Of a stretch of DNA of 64,000 nucleotides, positions 54,874 through 63,825 are shown one piece after another. This DNA comes from Vulcanimicrobiota bacterium (lineage in GTDB: Bacteria; Vulcanimicrobiota; Xenobia; Xenobiales; JADMJV01). Numbering within the stretch: the first letter of the stretch is position 1; every line of letters starts with the position of its first letter. Location: the NCBI GenBank assembly GCA_023447635.1, contig JAEXNA010000111.1:34905-98904 (forward strand). The letters are read 5' to 3'. The translations under genes and the position numbers were made by a program. The notes beneath the pieces were generated by a model. That model had not been told where the DNA came from and did not search any database. It saw only the letters and a program-made list of their open reading frames with translations.

Positions 54874-55257
54874 ATGCGGGCGATCGGGGCCGCAACTTTG
54901 CTCCTGGCGCTGGCTCTGCCCGGTCAGGCGTTCCCTTTTCTGAATCAGGACGGCAAAAGCGTCAGCGTGACCGACCATCTGCCCGCTCAGAAGGAGACGG
55001 TGGTCTTCTTTCATGCCCCCTGGAGCAAGACCTCGAGCCGCTATCAGGTCGAACTCAACGCCTGGGAAAAGCAGCAGAGCAAGATCGCCGTGCTCGGGGT
55101 CCAGGTCAAAGCGCTGGACTCGCCCGTGGCCAAGCAGTACGGGGTTACCGAGGTTCCGTTCTTTCAGATCTACAACAAAAAGGGCGAACTGACCCATCAA
55201 GGTCAGTCCGCCCTCAGCGAAGTGCTGAAGCTGATGAAAGAGCCAGCTAAGCCCTAA
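54874..55257 (+). CDS. exported thioredoxin-fold protein without the CxxC motif
   Basis: 127 residues from the ATG at 54874 with a signal peptide (RAIGAATLLLALALPGQAF). The thioredoxin outline is clear: ETVVFFHAPWSKTSSRYQVE aligns with the xxFWAPWCGPC region, and VTEVPFFQIYNKKGE carries the cis-Pro. Both redox cysteines are missing (WSKTS instead of WCGPC), so it cannot act as a dithiol oxidoreductase and may be a binding or scaffold protein. It is divergent from the PilZ gene with only 51 bp between starts, and convergent with valS. Confidence 0.75.
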   Translation: MRAIGAATLLLALALPGQAFPFLNQDGKSVSVTDHLPAQKETVVFFHAPWSKTSSRYQVELNAWEKQQSKIAVLGVQVKALDSPVAKQYGVTEVPFFQIYNKKGELTHQGQSALSEVLKLMKEPAKP

Positions 55258-55262
55258 AAGAC

Positions 55263-57902
55263 CTAAGCCTGAGCGGGGACTTCTTCGCCCAGCACGGCCG
55301 AGACCTCGAACAGGTCCAGACCGCTCACCTCGGCCACCTCGAGCGTAACGCCCTCGGGGCTGACGCTGCCAGCTTCCAGCACGTCTTCCAGCGCCACTCT
55401 CAGCGCCGCGATGTTGGCTTCGTTGCCACGCACCGTCATCTGAGCGATGGGCCAGCGCAGGCTTCTCTTCCCTTCGGTCTTGGCTGACCGGCACTTGACC
55501 AGAACTTCGACGCCGGCGGCGTAGCTGCCAGGGACGCTGGGCTCCAGAACCGCCGCGTACTCTTCTACGGTGGGGAAGGGCGCCACGTGAACCGAGCCGG
55601 CCTTGCCTTCGCCCTGGGCGAAACGCCACGACCAGATCTCTTCCGTGATGAAGGGCAAGAACGGGGCGAACAGGCGCAAGAACATCTTCAGCGACAAAGC
55701 CAGGGTGGCCAGCGCGGAACGACGGTCTGCGGTGTCTTCTTCGCCGTACGAGCGGCGTTTTACCAGTTCCAGGTAGTCGTCACAGAAGGCCCAGAACTCT
55801 TTCTCCGTGGCCTCTAAAGCGGCCGCGTAATCGAACTTGTCGAAGGCGCGGCCCGCCTGGGCCACCGTCTTCTTCATACGAGCGAACAGGTCGCGGTCGA
55901 CTTCGGTGGTGATCTGGTCGGCGGTCAGCGCCTCGATATCGGCGTTCACTCGTTCGAGCTGTGAGAGCACGAACTTGCTGGCGTTGAACAGTTTGGTGCA
56001 GAGACGCTTGCCGACTTTCATCACGCCTTCGTCGAACGCCGTATCGGCGCCCAGACGAGCGCGAGAGGCCCAGTAGCGGACGCCGTCGGCCGAGTACTCT
56101 TCGAGCAGATGCTGAGGAGTGATCACGTTACCCACCGACTTGGACATCTTCTTGCGGTCGGGGTCCAGGATCCAGCCGCTGATCACCACGTGGTTCCAGG
56201 GGACCTCGTTCGAGTGGATCCAGGCTTTCACGATGGTGTAGAAGGCCCAGGTGCGGATGATCTCGTGCGACTGAGGGCGGATGTCCATCGGGAACACCTT
56301 GCCGTGGCGGTTGCCGTCGAGACCCCAGTGGCTGATGATCTGAGGGGTCAGCGACGAGGTGGCCCAGGTGTCCATCACGTCGGGGTCGCCGGTGAAGCCG
56401 TTCGGCTTATCGCGCTGGTCCTCGCTGTAGCCGGGAGGGGTGGCCGACATCGGGTCGACCGGCAGCGAGGCGCGGTCGGCAAAGACCGGCTGATCGAACA
56501 GTCGCTCTCCGTTGGCGTCGGTAGGGTACCAGACCGGGAACGGAACGCCGAAGTAGCGCTGGCGCGAAACGCACCAGTCCTGGTTCAGGCCTTCCACCCA
56601 GTTCTGATAGCGGCTCTCCATGTGGGCGGGGTGCCACTGAATTTTGCTGCCCTGCGCCTTGAGCGCCTCGCGGTGCTCGAGCAGTCGCACGAACCACTGG
56701 CGGGTGGTTACGAACTCGAGCGGACGGTCGCCCTTCTCGTAGAACTTGACCGGGTGGTCGATGGCGCGCGGCTCCGAGATCAGGGCCGGGGTGCCGTCGG
56801 CGAGCAGGTCGCCGGCCAGCTGTTCGACGATCTTCTTGCGCGCTTTGGCTACGCCCAGTCCGGCTAGTTCATCGTAGTACCCCTGGGCGACAGCAGCGTC
56901 TTGCGAGCTGAACTCGCCTTCGCCAAACTGTACGGGCAGCAGCACGCCAGAGCGTCCGATGATCTGCTTGATCGGCAGTCCCGATTGCTTCCAGAACTCG
57001 ACGTCGGCGGCGTCACCAAAGGTACAGACCATCAGGATACCCGAGCCTTTTTCCGGGTCGGCATGCTCGGCCGGCATGATGGGAACGCGCGCTTTGAACA
57101 GCGGGGTGATGGCGAACTTACCGAAAAGCGGCTTGTAGCGCTCGTCGTCGGGGTGGGCTACCACGGCGATACAGGCGGGTAGCATCTCCGGACGAGTGGT
57201 GCTGATGACGAAATCGCCGCCGCCGTCGACGGTGAAGCGGATGTCGTGGAAATGACCGGGCTTGTTACGGTCTTCGACCTCGGCCTGAGCCACGGCGGTC
57301 TGGAAATCGACGTCCCACATGGTGGGCGCCTCGTTGCTGTAGGCGAAGCCTTTTTCGGCCATCTCCAGGAAGGACGCCTGAGAGACCCTACGGCAGTGCT
57401 CGTCGATGGTGGCGTACTGCAGGTTCCAGTCGATGGACAGACCCATGTTGCGCCAGAGGTCTTCAAAGGCGGCCTCGTCTTCGGCGGTGACCACGCCACA
57501 AGCCTCGATGAAGTTGCGCCGGCTAACCTCTTGAACGGGCTGTTTGGCGCCCTTCTTCTCCGGCTTCCAGTCGGGGTCGTAAGGGAGATGAGGGTTACAC
57601 TGGATGCGGAAGATGTTCTGCACCCGACGCTCGGTGGGCAGACCGTTGTCGTCCCAGCCCATCGGGTAGCACAGGTTCTTGCCGCGCATGCGCTGGTAGC
57701 GCGCCAGCAGGTCCTGGTGAGTGTAAGAGAAGACGTGGCCGATGTGCAGGGAGCCGGACACAGTGGGCGGCGGGGTGTCGACGATGAAAGTCTCCTCGCG
57801 GGGACGATTGGGGTCCCAGCTGTAGACTTCGTTGCTCTTCCAGGTTGCCCGCCAGTTCGCTTCGTGCTCTTTGGCTTTGTAGTTCTTGGGGATCTCTTTC
57901 AT
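55263..57902 (-). CDS. valS: valyl-tRNA synthetase
   Basis: 879 residues, class I. HIGH appears in SGSLHIGHVFSYTHQDLL (about 51-68) and KMSKS in DRKKMSKSVGNV. An editing domain lies between. The variant PMGWDDNGLPTERRVQNIF, with Asp-Asn-Gly rather than the commoner DHAGIATQ, and the insert LPYDPDWKPEKKGAKQPVQE match the form seen in actinobacteria. It charges tRNA-Val in the cytosol. The C-terminal coiled coil is short. It ends 6 bp from the convergent thioredoxin-like gene. Confidence 0.95.
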   Translation of the reverse strand: MKEIPKNYKAKEHEANWRATWKSNEVYSWDPNRPREETFIVDTPPPTVSGSLHIGHVFSYTHQDLLARYQRMRGKNLCYPMGWDDNGLPTERRVQNIFRIQCNPHLPYDPDWKPEKKGAKQPVQEVSRRNFIEACGVVTAEDEAAFEDLWRNMGLSIDWNLQYATIDEHCRRVSQASFLEMAEKGFAYSNEAPTMWDVDFQTAVAQAEVEDRNKPGHFHDIRFTVDGGGDFVISTTRPEMLPACIAVVAHPDDERYKPLFGKFAITPLFKARVPIMPAEHADPEKGSGILMVCTFGDAADVEFWKQSGLPIKQIIGRSGVLLPVQFGEGEFSSQDAAVAQGYYDELAGLGVAKARKKIVEQLAGDLLADGTPALISEPRAIDHPVKFYEKGDRPLEFVTTRQWFVRLLEHREALKAQGSKIQWHPAHMESRYQNWVEGLNQDWCVSRQRYFGVPFPVWYPTDANGERLFDQPVFADRASLPVDPMSATPPGYSEDQRDKPNGFTGDPDVMDTWATSSLTPQIISHWGLDGNRHGKVFPMDIRPQSHEIIRTWAFYTIVKAWIHSNEVPWNHVVISGWILDPDRKKMSKSVGNVITPQHLLEEYSADGVRYWASRARLGADTAFDEGVMKVGKRLCTKLFNASKFVLSQLERVNADIEALTADQITTEVDRDLFARMKKTVAQAGRAFDKFDYAAALEATEKEFWAFCDDYLELVKRRSYGEEDTADRRSALATLALSLKMFLRLFAPFLPFITEEIWSWRFAQGEGKAGSVHVAPFPTVEEYAAVLEPSVPGSYAAGVEVLVKCRSAKTEGKRSLRWPIAQMTVRGNEANIAALRVALEDVLEAGSVSPEGVTLEVAEVSGLDLFEVSAVLGEEVPAQA

Positions 57903-57970
57903 CGTCGCGGCCGTCCTCGGGGGGCGGAGCCGGCATCTGGGGGGAAAATCCCGGACGAAAGCTCCTAAAC

Positions 57971-60016
57971 TTATGGCTCTGGCCGTTCTCTAGCTTCTAA
58001 GGAGTTCCCTTCGAGGGCTGCTCGCAGCTGCTCCAGCTCGGCTTCCAGGCCGCGCTGCTGCTCTTCTGCTACCTCGGCCCCGTAGCGGGCCGCCGCGTAG
58101 GTCTCCAACGCGCGTTTCAGCCGATCTTGCAGGGTGGGCTCCAGAGTCGAGCCGCGCAGCCGCTCACTCCACTGCGGTAGGGTCTCCCAGGGGTGACGTC
58201 TCCAACCTTCCGGTCGGATGGCCCCCTGCAAGCGGTCCAGGAGGGGGCTCAGCCGTTCGTCGCGGCCGGCCTGAAAAGGCGAAGCAAGCTCGATGGAGCG
58301 GCGGTTCTGACCTCGCCTCCTCCACCAGGCCTTCATCCCCCAGAAGGCTCCGGCCAACAGCAGCAGCCCCAGAGCCTCCTTGGCGGTGCGGGCGGCCAGG
58401 AACCGTTTCACGCTTCCCAGCATTTCGGGCGGTGAGAGGCGGAACCAGGAGACAAACTGGCGCCATTTGTTCGAGAGCCATTCTAAAGAGGCGTCCCAGC
58501 GCGAGGAGTTCTGCGACTCCGAGCTTTCCAGAACCCCCGGAGGAGTTGGGTCGAAGGTGGTCCAGCCCTGACCGGGTAGGTAGGCTTCGACCCAGGCGTG
58601 GGCATGCTTGAGCCTCACCACGTAGTAAGAGTCGTCGATCGAGCGCTCTTGCACCACGAAGCCGTTGATGTAGCGGGTCGGAACGCCCTGGGCTCGTAAC
58701 ATCAGGGCGGTCGCGGTGGCGAAGAACTCGCAGTGGGCCGGAGGGCGCTTGAGCAGGAACTCTTCCAGGGCGGTCTCTTCGGACTCGAACGGAAAGTCGT
58801 AGCCGTATTCGAACTGGGTCTGGAAAAAGGTGGTGATGCGGCGCGCCTTTTCCCGGTGATCAGAGTAGCGGCCGGCGACCTCTTCGGCCAGACGGGCGAT
58901 CTCGGGGGTCACGTTGTCGGGTAGCGCGGTGGCGCGAGCCCGGTCTGCCTGGCTCAAGATTTCGGGAGTGCCCTGACGCACCCAGCCGTCCTGGTAGGGG
59001 TAAAGGCAGTAGGTCCCAGAGAACCGATCCAGCGCCAGCACCTGCCACAGACCGTCGCTGTAGCGGTGCAGGCGAGGCAGGTCGGTGGCCAGCGCCGAGA
59101 AGTGACGAGGCGCGTAAAAAGTAAAGCCCGAGCCGCCGTCCGGGAATTCGACCACGGCGGGGGGGCTTTTCAGGTTGGGCTGCTGACCGGGAACGTTGGG
59201 AAACACCTTCAAAGCCAGGCCAGGGGCCAGGGGAGAGGTGGCGTCGCCCACGGGAAGCACTTCTTTTTTGGTCGGCTTCCAGTTCCAGAAGCTGCGGTTG
59301 TCGAAGTCCGTGAACGTTCTGCCCACCATGTAGGGAGGTGCGGTATCGCCGTAGACTCGCAGCACCACGACGTCCGAGGCGCCCGAACGCTGCAGAGAGT
59401 TCAGGGAGGCGCTGGGAGGAAAGCGGATGCCGCTGGCTGGGATCACCGAAAACAGGTTCAGCAGGTAAGAGGCGCGAGTCTCGGACCATTTGGCAGCCAA
59501 CGCTAGCACCACGGTCAGGCCTGCTACCAGCAGAAGCGGCGGCAGCTGGCGCCAACTGTTGACCAGACCCTGCTTCTCTCGGAGCGCGAGAGCCAGAAAG
59601 AGCGCCCCGGTGGTGCCCACCAGCGCCACCAGCTGGATTTGGGTGGATAGGGTGCAGGTGGCCAACAGGAATCCACACAGACCGGGGATAGCCAGACGCG
59701 TCTCTTCGCCGCTCCGTAGCACCGTGAACGAGATCAGGCAGCAGGCGGCGAAGACGGCTGCGGAGAGGCTTGCTACCCCGAGCAGGCGTCCGCCGTATTC
59801 GCTGGTCTGCCACACCATGCCCGTCACGACTGAACTGCCGATCAGGGCCAGCGCTCCGTTGCGTCTCGACATCGGCCAGCGCTCTCTCAAGGAGAAAGCT
59901 ACCGCCCCGACCCCGGTCAGCAGCAGGCTGACCGGAGCCACCTCGCTCATGAAGATCAGGCAGAGAAAGCCCCAGGTGTAGAGCAGGCCCAGGGCCAGCG
60001 GAAATCTAGAGGACAT
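57971..60016 (-). CDS. TgpA-like membrane transglutaminase (DUF3488 + transglutaminase core)
   Basis: 681 residues. The N-terminus has about six membrane helices (1-190), then a periplasmic domain with a papain-like transglutaminase core. The triad is visible: Cys in AHCEFFATATALMLRA (about 427), His in HAHAWVEAY (about 475) and Asp in TTFDPTPPG (about 489). A membrane helix near 550 and a cytosolic tail of basic and acidic helices follow. It is the third gene of a moxR-DUF58-tgpA operon and overlaps DUF58 by 11 bp. Its substrate is unknown; TgpA of Pseudomonas is essential and acts in the periplasm. Confidence 0.88.
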   Translation of the reverse strand: MSSRFPLALGLLYTWGFLCLIFMSEVAPVSLLLTGVGAVAFSLRERWPMSRRNGALALIGSSVVTGMVWQTSEYGGRLLGVASLSAAVFAACCLISFTVLRSGEETRLAIPGLCGFLLATCTLSTQIQLVALVGTTGALFLALALREKQGLVNSWRQLPPLLLVAGLTVVLALAAKWSETRASYLLNLFSVIPASGIRFPPSASLNSLQRSGASDVVVLRVYGDTAPPYMVGRTFTDFDNRSFWNWKPTKKEVLPVGDATSPLAPGLALKVFPNVPGQQPNLKSPPAVVEFPDGGSGFTFYAPRHFSALATDLPRLHRYSDGLWQVLALDRFSGTYCLYPYQDGWVRQGTPEILSQADRARATALPDNVTPEIARLAEEVAGRYSDHREKARRITTFFQTQFEYGYDFPFESEETALEEFLLKRPPAHCEFFATATALMLRAQGVPTRYINGFVVQERSIDDSYYVVRLKHAHAWVEAYLPGQGWTTFDPTPPGVLESSESQNSSRWDASLEWLSNKWRQFVSWFRLSPPEMLGSVKRFLAARTAKEALGLLLLAGAFWGMKAWWRRRGQNRRSIELASPFQAGRDERLSPLLDRLQGAIRPEGWRRHPWETLPQWSERLRGSTLEPTLQDRLKRALETYAAARYGAEVAEEQQRGLEAELEQLRAALEGNSLEARERPEP

Positions 60017-61253
60017 CGATCCCGTTCTCTATCAGGTCCAGAGTCAGCCAGCGCACCTGGTCGGGCACGCTGCGGGCCAGCACTTCGTCGTCGCTGACCA
60101 GGAAGCCCAGGACGGTCGTGCCACGAATCGCCAGTTCGTCGAGCAGTCGCTGGCGTCGCTCGTCCCAGTCAGTAAAGACCAGGATGGTGGTCGAGATCCC
60201 TTCGATCTCTTCCATCAGGGCTCGCTCCATCTCCAGGAACGACTCGTCCTGGGTGGGCGTCGATTCCAGGCAGGCGAGCACGTCCATGATGTTCTGTAGG
60301 TAGGCCAACGAGCGGCCGGCCTGCAGATAGTAAAGCTTGGGCCCGGCGGCGAACAGGTCGATCACGTACTCCTGGCGCGACAGATAGTCGGTGATCGCCG
60401 CAGCCAGGGAAATCGCCCGCTCCAGAGGACGAGGGTCCTTGGGGTCGGGCAGCACGGTGTCGATGATCAGCGCCAGTCGAACGAAGTACTCTTCCCCATA
60501 CTCCTTGACGATCGGTTTCCCCAGGCGAGCCCAGGAGCGCCAGTGGATGTGGCGCAGCGGGTCGCCGCTGCGGAACTCACGGGTCGAGAGAAACTCGGTG
60601 CTGTCGCCTAAATAAGAGGTCAGTGCCAGTCCCCCAGGCTGGTAGTTACGCCCCACCGGGATGTCGAGTTCGCGAATCGGTTTGTAGTGAGGGTAGACCA
60701 GCACGGTCTGCTCGAACGGCAGGCGCAGGCCGTCGCGCCACAGACCGAACGGATAGCATGTCTCCTGGCGCAGGTGGTCCAGGCGGTAGGCGCCTCGCCG
60801 TTTGGGAAGGCAGGGCTGGGTGAAGAGGTGAGCTTCCCCGGACGGGAGGTGGGAGAGATACGGCACTTCGCTGGGGTGCTCGAGACGGGAAGGGATCACC
60901 ATATGGACGCGCACGTCCTGGGCGGCCCAGCGACCGAGATTGCGCACCCGGTACTCGATGCGGAACGGTTGGTCGCAGCGCACCCGTTCGGGAGCGTCGA
61001 CCTTGACTTCAAGGCGGGGACGGAAAAGGCGCGCAAAAAACGCCGAGGTCAAGCAAAGTGCGAATAAGGCGCACCAGAAGACATAGGCTTTGATGACGAA
61101 CGAGAACAGCGAGATCGACGAAGAGAGCAGGAACACCCAGAACATGGCGCGCCCGGCGGGGGTCAGCCGAAAATGGAACAGGTTGTAGACCACCCGGTAG
61201 GGCAGGCTTCGCTCGGTGCGCCCGGCGAGACGGGCTCGGTAACCCCCCGGCAT
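60006..61253 (-). CDS. DUF58 protein
   Basis: 415 residues. Two membrane helices near the N-terminus (about 36-75), a beta-rich domain, then the DUF58 core (about 200-260) with the signature STREFRSGDPLRHIHWRSWARLGK. A von Willebrand factor A-like fold follows (LALIIDTVLPD). DUF58 proteins pair with MoxR ATPases in envelope or complex maturation. It begins 5 bp after moxR and overlaps the transglutaminase gene by 11 bp. Confidence 0.9.
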   Translation of the reverse strand: MPGGYRARLAGRTERSLPYRVVYNLFHFRLTPAGRAMFWVFLLSSSISLFSFVIKAYVFWCALFALCLTSAFFARLFRPRLEVKVDAPERVRCDQPFRIEYRVRNLGRWAAQDVRVHMVIPSRLEHPSEVPYLSHLPSGEAHLFTQPCLPKRRGAYRLDHLRQETCYPFGLWRDGLRLPFEQTVLVYPHYKPIRELDIPVGRNYQPGGLALTSYLGDSTEFLSTREFRSGDPLRHIHWRSWARLGKPIVKEYGEEYFVRLALIIDTVLPDPKDPRPLERAISLAAAITDYLSRQEYVIDLFAAGPKLYYLQAGRSLAYLQNIMDVLACLESTPTQDESFLEMERALMEEIEGISTTILVFTDWDERRQRLLDELAIRGTTVLGFLVSDDEVLARSVPDQVRWLTLDLIENGIDVL

Positions 61254-61258
61254 CGTTG

Positions 61259-62188
61259 TCAGGCCGGGACCGGGATGCTGTTGAGGTGCTCGTCGAGGAT
61301 CGACTCGGCCGTTTCGCCCGAGTAGCGCGCTTTGGTCTCCAGGATCAGTCGGTGAGCCAGCACCGGCTTGGCTAACGTCTTGACGTCATCCGGGGTGGCA
61401 TAGTCGCGCCCTTTCATAAAGGCGCGAGCCTGACTGGCCTTATAGATAGCCAGGCTGCCGCGCGGTGAGGAGCCCAGCTTCAGGCGGGCGTCCTGGCGGG
61501 TCTTGCTGATCAGTTCCAGCATGTAGCGGGTCAGATCGTCAGAGACTTTGACTGCGGCGACGGTGCTGCGCAACTCTTTGAGGTCCGCGAAGGTCGCTAC
61601 GGGGTTCAGCCCGCTCAGCGGATGAGCGGCCCGCTGGCCCTGCAGCATCTGCAGTTCACTCTCCCCGTCAGGGTATCCCATCGAGAAGCGGACCAGGAAG
61701 CGATCGAGTTGAGCTTCGGGCAGGGGATAGGTTCCGTGAAACTCGACCGGGTTCTGGGTGGCGATCACCAGGAACGGGTCGGGAAGCTGGGCCGTGGTGC
61801 CTTCCGTGGTCACCTGTCCCTCGCTCATCGCTTCGAGGAGAGCGGATTGGGTGCGAGGAGAGGCGCGGTTGATCTCGTCGGCCAGGACCACGTGGCTGAA
61901 GATCGGACCTGCCTTGAAGGTGAACTCTCCCGTTTTCGGGTTGTAGATCGAGGAGCCCAAGATGTCGCCCGGCAGCAGGTCGGGAGTGAACTGGATGCGC
62001 TTGAAGTCGCCGTCAAAGGTTCGGGCCAGGGTCTTCGCCAGGGTTGTTTTTCCCACCCCGGGGACGTCCTCGAGCAAGGCGTGACCGCCCGCGAGGATCG
62101 CCATGAGCAGCAGTTCGAGCTGCTCGGACTTGCCTTTGATGACCTGCTGGAGATTGTCGAGAATGGCTTGAGGGCTGACGCTTGGCAT
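61259..62188 (-). CDS. MoxR-family AAA+ ATPase
   Basis: 309 residues. Walker A DVPGVGKTTLAKTLA (about 39-53), Walker B VVLADEINRASPRTQSALLEAM, and FLVIATQNPVEFHGTYPLPE are diagnostic of MoxR. It probably remodels a membrane or secreted partner together with DUF58 and the transglutaminase. It is the first gene of its operon and divergent from ftsZ, with 130 bp of AT-rich DNA between them. Confidence 0.94.
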   Translation of the reverse strand: MPSVSPQAILDNLQQVIKGKSEQLELLLMAILAGGHALLEDVPGVGKTTLAKTLARTFDGDFKRIQFTPDLLPGDILGSSIYNPKTGEFTFKAGPIFSHVVLADEINRASPRTQSALLEAMSEGQVTTEGTTAQLPDPFLVIATQNPVEFHGTYPLPEAQLDRFLVRFSMGYPDGESELQMLQGQRAAHPLSGLNPVATFADLKELRSTVAAVKVSDDLTRYMLELISKTRQDARLKLGSSPRGSLAIYKASQARAFMKGRDYATPDDVKTLAKPVLAHRLILETKARYSGETAESILDEHLNSIPVPA

Positions 62189-62259
62189 GTTAACAGGGTC
62201 TGTTCTGGTCCAAAGAATTCAAACCTTTTGGAAAATTTTCAAGAATGAGAAGGGTGATC

Positions 62260-62288
62260 TTGGAAGCTGTTGAAGAAAATTCTATAAA
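62260..62288 (+). promoter_or_regulatory. sigma-70-type promoter for ftsZ
   Basis: TTGGAA (62260-62265), a 17-bp spacer and TATAAA (62283-62288) in the AT-rich moxR-ftsZ gap. Transcription would begin near 62295, about 24 nt before the ATG. An AGGAG ribosome site lies 9 bases before the start. Confidence 0.7.
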
Positions 62289-62318
62289 AGAATTCAGCGA
62301 CGACAGGAGCACCACGCA

Positions 62319-63773
62319 ATGTCCACTCGAAATCACGCCGACAGTCCGGCCCGGATCCTGGTAATGGGACTCGGAGGAGCCGGATGCAATCTGGTCAACC
62401 GGCTGGCCGAGCGTCCCCCGCTGGGAGTGGAGCTTGTCCTTGCCAACACCGACGCTCAAGCCCTCCTGGCCACCAAGAAGGGGCCGAAGTGCGTGTTCCT
62501 GGGCGAAGGTTCCACCCGCGGCCTGGGCGCCGGGGCCAACCACGAACTGGGCCGTCTGGCCGCCGAGCAGAGCTCGAACCGCCTCTCCGAACTGTTCAAG
62601 GGCGCCGATATGGTGTTCCTGACGGCGGGTCTGGGCGGAGGCACCGGAACCGGTTCGGCCCCTATCGCCGCTCGTGAGGCCAAGAAGGCCGGCGCCCTGG
62701 TGGTTGCCGTGGTCACCCAGCCGTTCGAGTTCGAAGGTCGCCGCCGCTGCCGCGTCGCCGAAGAAGGCGTAGCCGCTCTGGAAGCCGAGGTCGACACCCT
62801 GCTGGTGCTGCCCAACCAGAAACTGCTGAACATGGAAAGCAGCACCGCTTCGCTGGACGAAAGCTTCCAGGTCGTGGACCAGGTGCTTTGTGACTCGGTG
62901 CGCGGTATGACCGAAATCATCACCACCCCCGGCCTGATCAACCTGGACTTCGCCGACGTGCGCGCTGTGCTCAGCGGTTCCGGCCGGGCCATCTTCGGTA
63001 TGTCGACTGCTTCGACCGCGACCCGCGCTGTCGAGCAGGCGCTGTCCAACCCGCTGGTCGGCGGATCGCCTGACGGCGCTCAGGGCTGCCTGCTGAACAT
63101 CACCGGCGGCCCCGACCTGTCGCTACAGGACTTCTCGGAAGCTTCCCGCCGTCTCCAGGAGTCGGCCGCTCCTAACGCTATCCTGCTCTGCGGTTACGTG
63201 CAGGACCCGATGATGGTCGGTCGCGCTCGCGCCACCGTGGTTGCGACCCGCGTGGCCGCTCCCGCCGCGATGGTGCCGGAGATCCACACCTCGTTCGAAG
63301 ACGCCGCTCGCGGCCGCTCTTTCGAGCAGGACATTCTGCCGCTCTCCAAGGCCGCTCTGCCTCCTTCCGAGCTGACCGCCTTCGAGCGACGCAGCGCCAA
63401 AGCGCCTTCGTCCCCGGCTCCTCAGCAGCCTCAGGCCCCGGCCCGTATGCAGCAGCAGGCTCCTCCCCAGGCTCAGCGCGTGCAGCAGCCGACCAGCCGC
63501 CCGGCTCCCGCGGCTCCCCAGGTGCCTGCGGCTTCCCAGCCGGTGCCCAGGGTCAGCCAGCGCCCGGCCGCTCCGGCCGGTTCCCGCGAGGGCTTGACCT
63601 CCAAGGGCGGCGGTAACCCCGGTATGAGCAAGCCCGGCCTTGGAAAGCCGCAGCTGCCGACCGCCAACCGTGAAAGTTCAGACGATCGCAAGGGTGGATG
63701 GATGAACCTGCCTGCGATCTGGCGTCGCTCGAAAGAGAAGAACCCGCCCGCCAAGACGGGCACCACCCGCTAG
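62319..63773 (+). CDS. ftsZ: cell division protein FtsZ
   Basis: 484 residues. The tubulin/FtsZ signature GGGTGTGSAP is at 106-115, the N-terminal nucleotide loop is GLGGAGCNLVN, and the T7 loop is NLDFADVRAVLSGSGRA with the catalytic Asp. After the GTPase core (to about 345) comes a Pro/Gln/Ala-rich linker of ~110 residues. A short conserved tail, MNLPAIWRRSKEK, resembles the C-terminal peptide that binds FtsA and other partners; it is followed by about ten extra residues. The gene stands alone with its own promoter and terminator, not in a dcw cluster in this window. Confidence 0.94.
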   Translation: MSTRNHADSPARILVMGLGGAGCNLVNRLAERPPLGVELVLANTDAQALLATKKGPKCVFLGEGSTRGLGAGANHELGRLAAEQSSNRLSELFKGADMVFLTAGLGGGTGTGSAPIAAREAKKAGALVVAVVTQPFEFEGRRRCRVAEEGVAALEAEVDTLLVLPNQKLLNMESSTASLDESFQVVDQVLCDSVRGMTEIITTPGLINLDFADVRAVLSGSGRAIFGMSTASTATRAVEQALSNPLVGGSPDGAQGCLLNITGGPDLSLQDFSEASRRLQESAAPNAILLCGYVQDPMMVGRARATVVATRVAAPAAMVPEIHTSFEDAARGRSFEQDILPLSKAALPPSELTAFERRSAKAPSSPAPQQPQAPARMQQQAPPQAQRVQQPTSRPAPAAPQVPAASQPVPRVSQRPAAPAGSREGLTSKGGGNPGMSKPGLGKPQLPTANRESSDDRKGGWMNLPAIWRRSKEKNPPAKTGTTR

Positions 63774-63794
63774 ATCGCCAGCGCGAGTATCACA

Positions 63795-63825
63795 CCCCGG
63801 GTTAACCGCCCGGGGTTTTTTCTTT
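63795..63825 (+). terminator. intrinsic terminator of ftsZ
   Basis: CCCCGGG (63795-63801), a 7-nt loop, CCCGGGG (63809-63815), then TTTTTTCTTTT. It lies 21 bp after the ftsZ stop. Confidence 0.9.

Noticed and set aside
57903..57970. T-box leader for valS
   Set aside because: Only 68 bp separate valS from the next gene, with no T-box consensus or terminator.
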